Of a DNA stretch of 64,000 bases, positions 20,704 to 31,449 are shown piece after piece (positions within the stretch are counted from its first letter, which is position 1; each line of letters begins with the position of its first letter). The DNA lies in NCBI GenBank assembly GCA_000442125.1, contig KE546974.1, positions 1,488,001-1,552,000 of the forward strand, read 5' to 3'. Made by a program: the position numbers and the translations under genes. The notes under the pieces are model-generated. The model worked only from the letters and a program-made list of their open reading frames with translations, made no database searches and had not been told where the DNA came from. This DNA comes from Opeltia flavorubescens (taxonomy: Eukaryota > Ascomycota > Lecanoromycetes > Teloschistales > Teloschistaceae).

Positions 20704-21209
20704 AAGATCAGCTAGAAAATTTTAGTACTTTCCCTACGTCTCCGTATTTCATGAATATGCTGCCGATTGTCAAACGTTTGGGTCGTCTGTTCCTATATGT
20801 CAGGAAAGTCGCTACGCGATTTGAAGCGTAAGTCTCTGACGAAGAGTCCACCGGTCTGGAAAGAAGATCTCTCAAAGAGGACGGGGGATTTTCGAGACTT
20901 TGACACCGCCGTTTCTCTTCTTGGGCGGACCCTCCGTGGGCCCGTCAAGATGCTGTAGTCATCAATATGGATGACGACGATGATGTCCCGGTTGACAATG
21001 GTGGCCATGAGGGTGATGATACTATCCATATCGATGATGGTGGCTATAAAGGAGGCCCCCACAAATTCCCTCACCCGTTGTATCATTCTCCCAACTCTCT
21101 TATCAAACACTCTGCTCCATATCAATATCCGCAACAGACTGACTACACTGAATCACAAAGTCTCGTAAGAAAGGGTACATGTACCTACAAGTCATCATGT
21201 TGGCAATAG
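20704..21209 (+). pseudogene. Decayed gene ending in an Asp/Gly-rich tail
   Basis: One frame reads FSTFPTSPYFMNMLPIVKRL and LFLYVRKVATRFEA. After a stop it continues VSDEESTGLERRSLKEDGGF. After another it reads FSSWADPPWARQDAVV, then MDDDDDVPVDNGGHEGDD. WADPPWARQDA matches ADPPETRRDA at 2659 and the weaker copy at 3337, so this is a third member of that repeated family. Function unknown. Confidence 0.5.
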
Positions 21210-21340
21210 ACCTCAGGATCGCAAAAACGATGATCATGACAAGGTCGATGACAATAGCCAGGGCCATAATGGTGATGACAAGAGGACAATAATGGTAAAT
21301 ATCAGAGACACCTTCGTTGACGGGAGACTTATGAGACTAG

Positions 21341-21480
21341 AACAACTTTGCCGATTTCAACGCTGCAGCTGAACGCTTGCGCTCCATACCTGGCCTACCA
21401 GCGACTGTTCACGAGCCCAAATTCGAAGGCAATCTCTGTGATTGGGCGGTCAATTGTCTCAAAAGGCATGATTCTTACTT
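21341..21480 (+). pseudogene. Decayed copy of family B gene, exon 3
   Basis: NNFADFNAAAERLRSIPGLP, ATVHEPKFEGN and DWAVNCLKRHD match NNFADLNAAAERFRSKPGLP, AIVHEPKFEGN and DWAVSCLKRHD of the whole gene at 56867-57883. DNA identity is also high here. Upstream exons are not recognisable. This is a younger copy than the one at 15523 or a separate duplication. Confidence 0.8.
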
Positions 21481-22940
21481 CTCAATTACCTCATCAATAT
21501 GCTGCGGCATTCTCACGTGCCCTTGATACCGTCATTCACCGAGCGTATCCAATCCTTTGCTATGACTACGTTGAATCTATCAAGACATATGAAATGGACC
21601 TCCAACGGTGGAGCAGCGTCTGCATGAAAAACTTTCTCTTACAGGAAAATACTGTTTTAGTTTCGCAATCGCGAGTTTGGCACTTGGATTCTATCACGGA
21701 AGTTTTGGATCTTAGCATATATACTTGAGCGGGGTTGCTATGAAACTTTATACTTCATATGATGCAGTCGCTTTTTCGAAGGAAACAAGGTAGAGTCAAA
21801 GCATACCGCTGAAGTGGCGATTCTTAGACTTTTGTACACGATCATGAAATATCTCAATTTGAAATTCCTTGACCCCGAGGCAACAGCGGCAGACACGGGA
21901 TGATGTTTTCTCTCCATTCATATATAGCAAATATCTTTCATTCCCTCAATACATAATGATCTCAATCTTTCTATCATTGTTGACCAGAGCTATTCCATCT
22001 CTGACCAAAGCTGTATTGTGACTTGATATAGAAATCAGTGAGACAATCTCATCACACATTGAGTGCGTCTTTCCGATTATATCAATCTAGGCTTACTCCA
22101 TTCCCTCTCTGATGTTCCTGATCTTATGTGTCGCTGGCATATTCTTCCACAGAGTCGACGAGTCAGAAATGAATTCCGTTCATCTCTCCCTTTGCAGAAT
22201 GTTCTCATGAATCCCTGAAGATCCTTCTCAGTCAACAGGAGATCAAAAACGTTAGACTTCACGACGGGTGATTTGAATCCGCAATCCCAATCTCAATGCT
22301 GCCTTTACCTAGAGTGACAGACGAGATCTCAGCATCGCGCGTAGAGCACAGAGCCCGATTGTGCCGACGCAGTAGTATCTAAGCTCGAAGCGCCTGCGTC
22401 ACAAGAAATCTCACGCCACAATATCCGACGCAGAGAGTTTGGAAGATGCTGCTAACACAGACGTGTTTGGCAATCTTGTCAATCCGCAGGCCGACGTGGA
22501 GATTGATCAAGGGCGTGACGATGATGAGGAGGTTACCACAGCCAAGGCAAGTATTTGTCACTTCACTTTCGGAAACAATTCTTGGTCGTCCTAAGTACAC
22601 CTAAAGGTGTCGGAACGTCAACTATGTCTGCCGGATACCTGGTTGCAATACTCGACACTATGTTCAGTACCAACCTTGCGGATTTACACCATGGAGGAGA
22701 GTTCGCTGCACTGTTGTCTAGGGTCCTAGGTGAGACATCTAATCTAGGCGCTGAGCTGGATGAGACAGCTTTGTGGAGAAATTGACACAATTTTGCTGTA
22801 TTGGCCGCGAAATGTGAACCTTGATCAAGTTCCGGTTGAAACAACACCGAGACTCCTTCGGCTATTGATGCAGGTAGTTTCATTGAAGATCGAGAGGGAT
22901 ATAGAGATACCTCATCGCGGTCCTTCTTTACGACGAGCAT

Positions 22941-23457
22941 ATGAGAGATTTCCCAGACGAGCTCAAACAATTCGACCCCTATCGAACACCCGCTGAGACC
23001 CTCGAGCATACAGTAAATGTCCTTAGCGCCTTCGAGGCTAAATCTATCGATCGCTGGTATCTAGAGGATCTTATAATAGGGGAAGCCGAGCTCGAAAAAA
23101 CGGATAAATGGATACAGGACTCCGCACTTTCGCTATGGTTTTGTAAACCTATTCCTACTATTGCAAACTACTATGGCCCGCGGCATGAAGAGATCAGTAG
23201 ATGCTTTGCATTCGCCCTCGACTCCGCCAGATTCTCCAGGGACAAGAGCATCCAAACGATTTAGCAGAGCAAAATCTTCCGAATTGGGGTCTGCTAGTAA
23301 CAAAAGCTCGAACGCGAAGGCCTTTAAGTCCAACCGATGCGCTTTTCCCGAAAGAAAAGGCATTTATACTACCGCGAGGTCTGCGGTCGGAAGAAGTGAG
23401 TCTAAGAGGAGGGAGACGAAACTTTGGCACATCCCAAGACCGAGATTCCTCCAATAG
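22941..23457 (+). CDS. Two-exon gene of unknown family (C-terminal exons)
   Basis: An exon reads RDFPDELKQFDPYRTPAETL, FEAKSIDRWYLEDLIIGEAE and LEKTDKWIQDS. A second frame from the ATG at 23173 reads MARGMKRSVDALHSPSTPPD and continues as a Ser/Lys-rich tail to a stop at 23457. An intron of about 40-60 bases around 23130-23185 could join them, but I cannot fix its ends. A third frame (23201-23464) is also open and cannot be excluded for the tail. Possible upstream exons at 22555-22860 are damaged. Confidence 0.4.
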
Positions 23458-23971
23458 GTGTTAAAGATCTAGAAGAGCGTTATTGCATTACATCTCCGAT
23501 ATTCTTTACCGTCTATTTGAAGCTCCTCAGAATCTTAGCATTTCTTACCGTGCCATCTTATATTTTCAAATATATAAGTCAATGTAGCCACTGGTCTTCT
23601 CGATCTGTAGTAATATGCCGTGAATAGCATCAAGATTTTACATCCATTATTTACACTCCGCCTATCAAGGATCAATCTATTTCCCCAGTATATCCCATTT
23701 CATCTTTCACAAATTTCAGAGCCCAGCAATTCCAGTCTCGTAGCCGCTATATATTGTTCATCAGTACGTCTCTCTCGGCTTCTCAAATCCTCATTTTTTT
23801 CCCAGAACTTTTTCTCAAGTTTCCACCATTTCAAGAAGAATAAGGCTAGAACTGCCTCCAATTTTTTAACTCACGCAACGTAGAGTGCGAGTAACTACGA
23901 CGTCGACACCTCGATAAACCGTATACGCAGACAGTAAGATAACACTGAAACTTTCATACTGTTGCCGGCGT
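23458..23971. other. AT-rich, no gene seen; promoter-like
   Basis: The stretch is T- and TA-rich (ATATTTTCAAATATATAAGT, CCGCTATATATTGTTC) with pyrimidine tracts, like the leaders in front of other genes here. It precedes the GC-rich exon at 23972. Confidence 0.3.
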
Positions 23972-24157
23972 TCACTAAGATACGTAGTTCCCCTGCATCA
24001 GCCTAAGCCCCAACGCCCCTACCCTGCAGTGCAGTTTGCTCTGGTTCGCTGGGGCCAGCAGCTGCGTCCGGATCAAGTAGGCCGTTTGGCCATGTTCATT
24101 TATGCCCCTTTTGGCGGCATGAGCAGGAGTCCTGGCTCGGTGAAGGTTCGTCAGTAA
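23972..24157 (+). CDS. GC-rich exon of an unknown gene
   Basis: The frame reads QPKPQRPYPAVQFALVRWGQ then LRPDQVGRLAMFIYAPFGGM, with G/C at most third positions, unlike its AT-rich surroundings. There is no start codon, and it could end at a donor rather than the stop at 24155. Short downstream pieces (MAANTLEKQTRADGRGYMWS at about 24207) may be the next exon. I do not recognise it. Confidence 0.4.
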   Translation, partial: SLRYVVPLHQPKPQRPYPAVQFALVRWGQQLRPDQVGRLAMFIYAPFGGMSRSPGSVKVRQ

Positions 24158-24559
24158 TTCTCGTTCGTAGACAAAGACATTTAGATCTTTCTTATAGAGA
24201 AGCAGATGGCTGCCAACACCTTAGAGAAGCAGACGAGGGCGGACGGGCGTGGATACATGTGGTCATTCAAGACCATGTGAGAGTTTGAGCATACTTGAAC
24301 GCACAGTACGAACGGTAGGTGCTATGAGTTGCTGACCCAATTCTCAAGCTCAGAGCCATTGATCTTCCCAAGAGTGGGGCAATCATATCGGCAGAGTAAA
24401 GATGATGGGGAAGTTCGTCGAGTTTAACACCGTGTATCACCAGCCTTCCCCAGTATTCAAATGTGGCCGGTGACTATGGACCGATAGATTAGTCTAACAG
24501 ACGGTAGGTCCTTACCAAAATTTCGACCCTTCGGAATTATGACTGACATACCATTCCTA

Positions 24560-24679
24560 GCCCAAGCTGGGGATCTCGCTCAAAGACGTGATGCTTGGGT
24601 CTACGCAGATTTTGTTGAAAACGGAATCTGGGATATTGAATTGCATCAGGTTCAACGTAATGTCCCAGCTCAAATCTGA
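24560..24679 (+). CDS. Terminal exon fragment
   Basis: After an acceptor-like CATTCCTAG the frame reads AQAGDLAQRRDAWVYADFVE then NGIWDIELHQVQRN to a stop. It is well ordered, but its first exons are uncertain; the GC-rich exon at 23972 could belong to the same gene. Confidence 0.35.
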   Translation, partial: AQAGDLAQRRDAWVYADFVENGIWDIELHQVQRNVPAQI

Positions 24680-24782
24680 AGCTCAAATATCATGATGGCT
24701 GACATATTGATGTAGCTGGAAGTGCCACATATACCGCCGATGGACCTATTCCTCCACCTCCATCGCCACCACCAAGCCCTTG

Positions 24783-24962
24783 ATTATGGCAGCGGGTGCA
24801 GCAATGGAGCATCTGGCAACATTCGTAGCCAGCATGAAACCATACATGATCGTGAACCCTGTTCCAGAGGACGGCATTGATGTACCAGCAATGATCGCAA
24901 CGGTTTTGTTTGCTCTTGGCATCAAGGTCCAAGGTTACTATCCGACTACGCGCAAAGCGAAG
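24783..24962 (+). pseudogene. Decayed copy of family D gene
   Basis: The reading VNPVPEDGIDVPAMIATVLF matches DVPISEGVDVPAMLATVLI of the whole gene at 58565, followed by FALGIKVQG in place of ALSMLEEEE. The frame stops soon after. The upstream W/Y half is not visible. Confidence 0.65.
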
Positions 24963-25392
24963 TGACCGTCAAATGAGACTGATACGCGTAGACGAGAGCC
25001 AAGCAGATGCAATTAGGCAACCGGAATACTCAACTTATATCCTTCATTTTGATGATGGCAGCGGCAACCATATACCGCTTCTCCTGAATGTAGGTCATTG
25101 TATTAGGCAGTGTCTACCGCGGAGGTGGCTGATGAATCCCCAACTCATTATCCAACACCACCTACGACGTCGCGGCCACTACCTCTACCCTCACCTCCAC
25201 TATCACAGCGATGAATATGAGACTTCTAGGAGTCAGTCAAGCCCGTTGACTGACTGAAACCCGATAACTTTTGAGGCGTAACATGATTAATTGCTGAGCT
25301 TAAGTTCTCCATAGCTTATAGAGCCAGGATGTGGCAGTGGGAGCTGATCTGGCAGTCAAGAACTCCGCCATAGAGCCCACCCAACAGGGTAA

Positions 25393-25554
25393 GCAGCCTT
25401 TGACAGATACGACATCATTCGTCGTGATTCCCTTACGGGCAATTCTTGTCAAATCAGCGGCATTAAGATTCTCACTAAAACAAAGCTCGAGAGACTAAAC
25501 AACGGAAATGAAGTCGAAATTCGAGTAAATGACGAAGCGGACCAGATCATTTCG
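25393..25554 (+). CDS. Internal exon of an unknown gene
   Basis: The frame reads FDRYDIIRRDSLTGNSCQIS and KTKLERLNNGNEVEIRVNDE up to a donor (GTACGT) at 25555. The ordered composition suggests a real exon. Neighbouring exons could not be placed. Confidence 0.35.
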
Positions 25555-26316
25555 GTACGTATTGTGTATATTGGACACCCTGACATAGCCCAGAAACACC
25601 GATTTTATATATCATCCTCCACAGCTTGCAGCATCTAGCTAGTCAATCTGACACAGTTTCCATTTTCTTCATGCAGATTACCCCAAGGACAAAGCACTCT
25701 TTCTGTCAAGTTTTTGTACAGCTCTCCACACCTAGGATCATAGCCTTGAGCTGATATGTGATAATTGTATATACTACCACACCCATGATGGCTACCGTTG
25801 AAGTTAACAAGGTCTTGAAATATCCCTACCTAACTTGAATAATGCAAGCTGTAGTTGGCAGTCATTTATCGCTGCGTATGTCTTCTCAACGACAAGCGCG
25901 AGATATTTTTTTCATGGACATCAAACAGTTATTACTGTTCGGATTCTTTATACATACAAGCCCATCCTATCAGTGACGTTTTTCCAATTTTTTAATCTAC
26001 TAGGCTGCTCCCAGATTTCTTCACTATTACACTTCTGAAATTTTTTTCCAATTTGCTGGTGATTTCCTCTTGTCATCTAATTCCTTTCTGGCTACCACGA
26101 GCCATTCTCATCGTCTTTTCGATTTGAAAATCTTGTCATCACCGCCTTCTCTCTCGATGGAGTCATACCGACTCAGTTCAAATATTTCCAAGTGGGAATC
26201 CCCACAAACTTTTATCGAAAAGGTAGCGGAATTCGAGCACAACCCCTTCATTCTCTCATACCATAAATTAAAACCAACCCAGTTCGAATATCTCTGTTTC
26301 AAAGCCTCCGGCAACC

Positions 26317-26767
26317 ATGCGAGAGCTAATCGCTGAGGTCGAATCTTGCCCATACCTACCGGACATACCCCCGACCAAGGCGAGGACTCAAGAATTTTTG
26401 ACACGAGCTCATGACCGTTCTCCGTCACCACGAGCGCTCTCACACACAATTCACGTGCTGGAGTCGTCACCACCAATGGTTCGACACAGCACAAGAAAGA
26501 CACGCACATCGAGAGACATGCCTAAGATACTATTGTCATCAGAGTGGAAAAAGAGGAGCAGTGGGGGAGCAACAAATCCATAAAGCCGTTTGCACATATG
26601 ATAAGCTCCTTAATAATTACTCGAAACTTAGAGTACAGCGACAGGCTGCTTCTGGCGGGATTTCAAAGCACGTAAAGGTTTTACAAGAGTCTCTAGAGGT
26701 CAATGGAATTAGTCTTAGTGCTCAAGCACAGCGACTGCGGCAGTTCCTTTACATATTCTCATTTTAG
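26317..26767 (+). pseudogene. Decayed copy of family A gene, fused to another frame
   Basis: The start MRELIAEVESCPYLPDIPPT matches MRELIAEVQFDMYVPDVRPT of the whole gene at 54537, with KARTQEFLTRA beside SAGIQEVLAWA. The match ends near 26400. A different frame then stays open to 26767 with Cys/His-rich sequence (HTQFTCWSRHHQWF) and a helix (HVKVLQESLEVNGISL). The overlap of the two frames suggests a rearranged or frame-broken copy. Confidence 0.6.
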
Positions 26768-27569
26768 ATTCGATTTGTCGTGTCTTATAATCTTCTCGAA
26801 CTTTCTTCTGCTTAAATCGTAACATCATGGAGAACAAACATCCGACGCCTGTTGGGAATCTTGACCAGTTGGCTATAGGTACTCTCTGGTTAGTGCCACA
26901 AGAGGTACTCAAACATCCATCACTATACTCAGAGCCCCGTGAAGCCCTCAACCTAGCTGTCTAAGTTAGTCTCATTAGCTCTCTCCAGCAATATACTTCC
27001 ATAAACTCTACCTCGGGCATAGCGAACTTTTCTTAGATGACATTAGTGATCTCCTCAAAGATTGAAAGGCTTAAAAAAGCTACTGTTGAGAATTTGTATC
27101 CTATGGATACACTAGTATCCCCATAAGAACATAGCGATCAGAGAGAAATTGAAAGAAAGCTGGCGGGCACTGATGGATCCTACGGCGTAGGGTTTGGCCC
27201 ATTAGCACATCACTCAATATGCAATCACTCCGACGTCGCTAACGGACCCATCCAGCCTTAAGCTCAATTGACAGTGAAGAAGAAGGAACCCCGACACAAA
27301 TTCTCAGAGCATCCAGCGCTGCCCCCACCAAGACATGAAAATACTCAATTTGGATAATCTCGGCCTAAGAACTCAATCCGTCTTTTGGTATTGTATTCTC
27401 GACTACGCAGCTCAATCCATTGTATGTAAACACTGACTCGGATTGTTGTGCACAAAAAGCACATCCCAGGAACTTTCCTGGGATTGCTCGACCCTCCGGA
27501 AAGATGATTGCCCAATGTACACGATTCATTGGCCGTCATACAGTATACCACAGTACGACTGCATATCGG

Positions 27570-27719
27570 AGAGAAGTCTTATCGGAATGCAAACAAGATC
27601 TTTCGGATGCTAAGAAAGAGCTCAAGGCGGCGAAAGTCAAGGGGACGAAAATTCAAGATGATCAGAAAGGAATACATATGAGGGTTGAGGGCAAGAAGGT
27701 ATCGTTTAACCGCGTCTGA
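27570..27719 (+). pseudogene. Family E coiled-coil exon
   Basis: The frame reads REVLSECKQDLSDAKKELKA then AKVKGTKIQDDQKG to a stop at 27719, matching LLECKHELADAKKEANAAK at 2432. It lies between the N-terminal (26317) and C-terminal (28797) remnants of a family A copy, so it may have been inserted there or be a neighbour in an old gene block. Confidence 0.5.
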
Positions 27720-28436
27720 AAATCGAAAAGAAGATTAAGAGGTGCAAGAAAGCGCCCGAAGAGCAGAGTTGCATTCTCTTCCCCGTCGAGATGGTCTGGG
27801 CACAAGACGGAGAACCTATGACCGAGGCTCAATGGATGCCACGAAGAACGCGTGTAAAAGCTGGGAATTCATTTTGATATAACTTATCTGGTGAGTATAT
27901 TGACATATGCTGCGGCTCTGCACGAGACTTTTCTGTGTGATCACGAGCGGTGGAGGCTACCTGGGGTGGATCTTTTTAGCATGGTCTCGGACGATAGAAA
28001 TTCAAAGAATTTCCCATTTCACTTGTATAGCTCAACGAATCTAAGTCTGATGTAAATGACAAGTCAACAAGCCCCAGGAAACGTGTCCCTTGCAAAGATT
28101 GACCGCAAAATGAGCGGAGGACGAGATCAAGGAGAATTTGTAAATAGTTTATTTTCATGATTTCCAAGCCAATCACATGCGCGCGTAGCACCAAGCAGGG
28201 ATCATTCATTCAGCCTCACTAACCCGGATCCCACTAGCGCTTCATTACCAAATTCTGGGCAAGTTGGGCATCTCTCCATAGATTTCTTTTACGAGTTCAT
28301 GGAATTCATGCTCGTATACATTAATTTGACATATAACTCTGCACCCCTTACGTTTATCGCACGCTGAACTTCGTGATTTATCTCCACTACAATTGTTCTG
28401 CCCTAGTCTACCAAGTCCTGAAAGAGTGTATATACA

Positions 28437-28703
28437 TTGTCCACATCGCGCAGTGTGATCAGAAAGTACTGGTCAGACTACTGCTACTTCTGTGATTTTA
28501 TCAAGACTGTAGCTAGATTGGCCGCATCATTACTGTTTCCTGGGAGCTGTTCCATATTCGCACAACATGCTGAAAGAGGTTTTAAGCTGCAGATATTCAA
28601 GACCGCAGGCAACGGTACGTCGAATCGTGTCAAGGCTTTTTCTATGGAAGATGCTTCCAGATCCTGGGTGGCGAAGTCTTTTATAGCTCAAGTGGTAAGG
28701 TAA
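28437..28703 (+). CDS. Open frame of 88 codons, uncertain
   Basis: It contains a hydrophobic part (TVARLAASLLFPGSCSIFA) and a polar end (NRVKAFSMEDASRSWVAKSF). No start context or family is recognised. A promoter-like TATATACATT lies just upstream. Confidence 0.2.
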   Translation: MSTSRSVIRKYWSDYCYFCDFIKTVARLAASLLFPGSCSIFAQHAERGFKLQIFKTAGNGTSNRVKAFSMEDASRSWVAKSFIAQVVR

Positions 28704-28796
28704 ACATGGCATTCAGTTTGATGGATAATCGTAAGACTCCTGTCTGTTATTCCCCTCTGAAAATTGTTTATCCGCTTTGTAAATTCCTCTCATCGT

Positions 28797-28945
28797 CTTG
28801 CGACGCGGAGGAGGGAGAAAAGGACGACGCAGACGAGAAACAGAAGGCAGAGGAGATCCCATTTCGAGACTACCATCACGATAGACTTAATGGCTTACGC
28901 CAGTCAATACTCAACATATCTAGGCCTCCGAAGCTTGTGAAATGA
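28797..28945 (+). pseudogene. Decayed C-terminal part of a family A gene
   Basis: The reading is an acidic stretch (DAEEGEKDDADEKQKAEE) and then PFRDYHHDRLNGLRQSILNI, matching the acidic insert and TSFQDYHLVLREGLREALSNI of the gene at 54537-55055. The stop is near the same position in both. Together with 26317 it may represent one copy split by about 2.4 kb. Confidence 0.65.
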
Positions 28946-31029
28946 GTTTACGCTTGCGAACCCTCCTTCCAACCTATCATAATTAAAGCTACGAAATATC
29001 TAATCACCATCGAATACCCACACTGAGACGTTGAGCAGCACTCAGGCGGCTGTTATAAATTTGGCAATGCCACGTGTGATTGACTGATATCTATATTCAT
29101 GTCAGCCGTACAGTTCTTCATTAATCTTTCAACCACCCACGCTCGTGCTGTTAGGATTGACGAATCATAGGCCTCCTGATCTAAGACACGATGGTACAGG
29201 TAACCTGATTTAGTGGACGGTCGTATATACTAACATCTACAAGAATGAATTTTAAATTGACCCCATATTGACTTCTCTTTTCGTGCATTAAAGGGCTTAG
29301 TACAGTCCGCCCGCCAATCACAACAGGCTGAGCGATTCGTAGTTTCCATTCTTTTTCCGTGATTATTTTCAGCAGCTCCAGAACATTGCCTTTGTCAAAC
29401 TAATTCGAATAAGATTTCTTTCAGTGTCTATACATGGTCATGTGTTCCCAGGACTTTCAGTTTTTCAATAATGGCATTCATTATCTCAATCGTACTCAAA
29501 TGACTCAATCTCTTTTCATTCTTCCGTTCATCAAAAGCAAAACACCAATGATGAAATGCTCTATGGATAACGGCTGAAACGCCATCCGGAGTCAAAGCGT
29601 TCCAAGAAGGCAGTAAACTGACGAACAGCTAGGCAAAAGGTGGTTGTTAATCAATCTCTTCCACCATATCGCTTGGTCCGCGGAAGGGAAAGCTACCGTG
29701 ATAACATATGAACTGTCCAAAAATACCACATCGCATTGGGCTGAAGCGGTTAAAAGCCGTATCAATATCCCAATAAAGTGGTCGACTAATCCTTTCGATC
29801 ATATTGGCCAAATGGTGCAGAACATATCCCTCAACCGACTAGCCGATTTGCGAGACCCTGCCGAAGCCCGCCACAGACTATGAACGTGTAGCTCCGGCGA
29901 AGATGATTGAATGGACACGCTATTTGACTACGCGATCAATATTTTAGCTCGATGCATTATCCCGATTGGCATTACGTTCATATTTTGGGAGACTTCGACC
30001 AAGGAGCTCTGGGTGAGCAGCTTGGATTGTTTTGCCAGGGAAAAATGTTTATCTTCCTTGACAACCCATCATCATTAATAAATTAAATTATTAATTAAAC
30101 ATGTTTCCCACTTTCTTCCAACGGCGGTGAAGAGTCTACTCTCCATGATTGAGAGGGCCAACCCATGTATGAGGGGAAATTGCGCGCTTGCTGAGCTGCT
30201 CGTGTTTTATGCGTCACTCAAGCCATGGGTCTCTATATTGAAGAAGAAATCAAGAAAAGGTTATTCGAGCGTGGTAGAATCTATCACGCATACAAGTTTT
30301 CAATTCTGAGGTATTTCTGATTACATATCATTCAACACAGTTCCCCTGTCTGGGAAATCTTTTCCTAACACCTATTTTCTGTCTAACATTATGAACGCTG
30401 GGGGTTCTTTGAAGTGAGCTAGATATTTATGTAAGATCTTCATCCTAGGATAGAAATTGACTACCTCTGAAGATCCAGGGGATGCCAGTCCCGCAGACTT
30501 TCCAAGAAGCTCCACCAAATGACCCATCTACGCCTTTGCGGCTGCTATAACATTTCACATCATCCTAAGATTCTCACATACGATTGTGAGAATGCCTCTT
30601 TCTCCAAATGCCAAGTCCTCATATCCGCTTTCGAAATTTATCTAGTTTGGCAAGAATAGATGGTCATGACGGAAGACTTGTATAGAGACGTCATAGCATC
30701 GAGATACATAACTTGCATATGTACAATACATTCTCAATTTTCCTTTGAAAAGGTCCTGTCGCAGACATTTAGATCCAGTTCAACGAAAAATACTTGCTCT
30801 CACACGCTCCGATCCACAAGCCTCTTAGCACTATGCTAAAGACAGCCCACTTCATTTCCCGATTGTATATACGACGCTGGATCTCGGCACACTACAAGAA
30901 ATCGAGATCGATTTCTTCTCTCGCTTACACATTATTCAGTCATTTAAACTTGGATATAGAGATAAAATTTCAGACTTACGCACAAATATCACTACATCTT
31001 CTACCTACACAACGAGACAAGCAGAGGGT
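28946..31029. other. Gene-poor AT-rich stretch
   Basis: Only one short plausible reading is present (29644-29883, with KNTTSHWAEAVKSRINIPIK). An AT tract lies at 30071-30100. A TA-rich promoter-like stretch (TTGTATATACGACG) lies at about 30860, ahead of the remnant at 31030. No mobile element could be supported. Confidence 0.3.
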
Positions 31030-31449
31030 ATGGGTCCATACGACCCTGTTGTGATCCAGGAAGCGTACAAGTCAATCACGAAGGTTGAGGGACTACTCGA
31101 TACTCGCCTGATGGCGGGAATGCTAAGACGGTCTTCATGCAGAAGCTTGCTTGCATCTTCACGGGCAAGTGTAGAGTCCCTCGGCTATGCAAGATGCGCG
31201 CTTAAGACTCACTACTAAAATTCACGCGTCCGCTAACGGGGAAGACAAATGTGACAAGCACAAAGCGAGTAGCCGACACTGACCAAAGAGTACCGGCAAA
31301 GCAACGAGTTTACTTGGCGGTGTCGGAGCTCAATCAATTATTCCAACCTGGTGTGGAGCAGTCGAGCCATCGTCCACACAAGTAGGAGCTGTTGTCGCAC
31401 TGGCAACACCATCAGATAGTGTGGTAGCTGCGATAGAGCTATATATATG
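31030..31449 (+). pseudogene. Two-frame remnant of an unknown gene
   Basis: The frame from the ATG at 31030 reads MGPYDPVVIQEAYKSITKVE then GLLDTRLMAGMLRRSS. From about 31208 another frame reads NGEDKCDKHKASSRH, then ATSLLGGVGAQSIIPTWCGA and VVALATPSDSVVAAIEL. Both are protein-like, and a frame break or intron lies between them. Family unknown. Confidence 0.4.
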
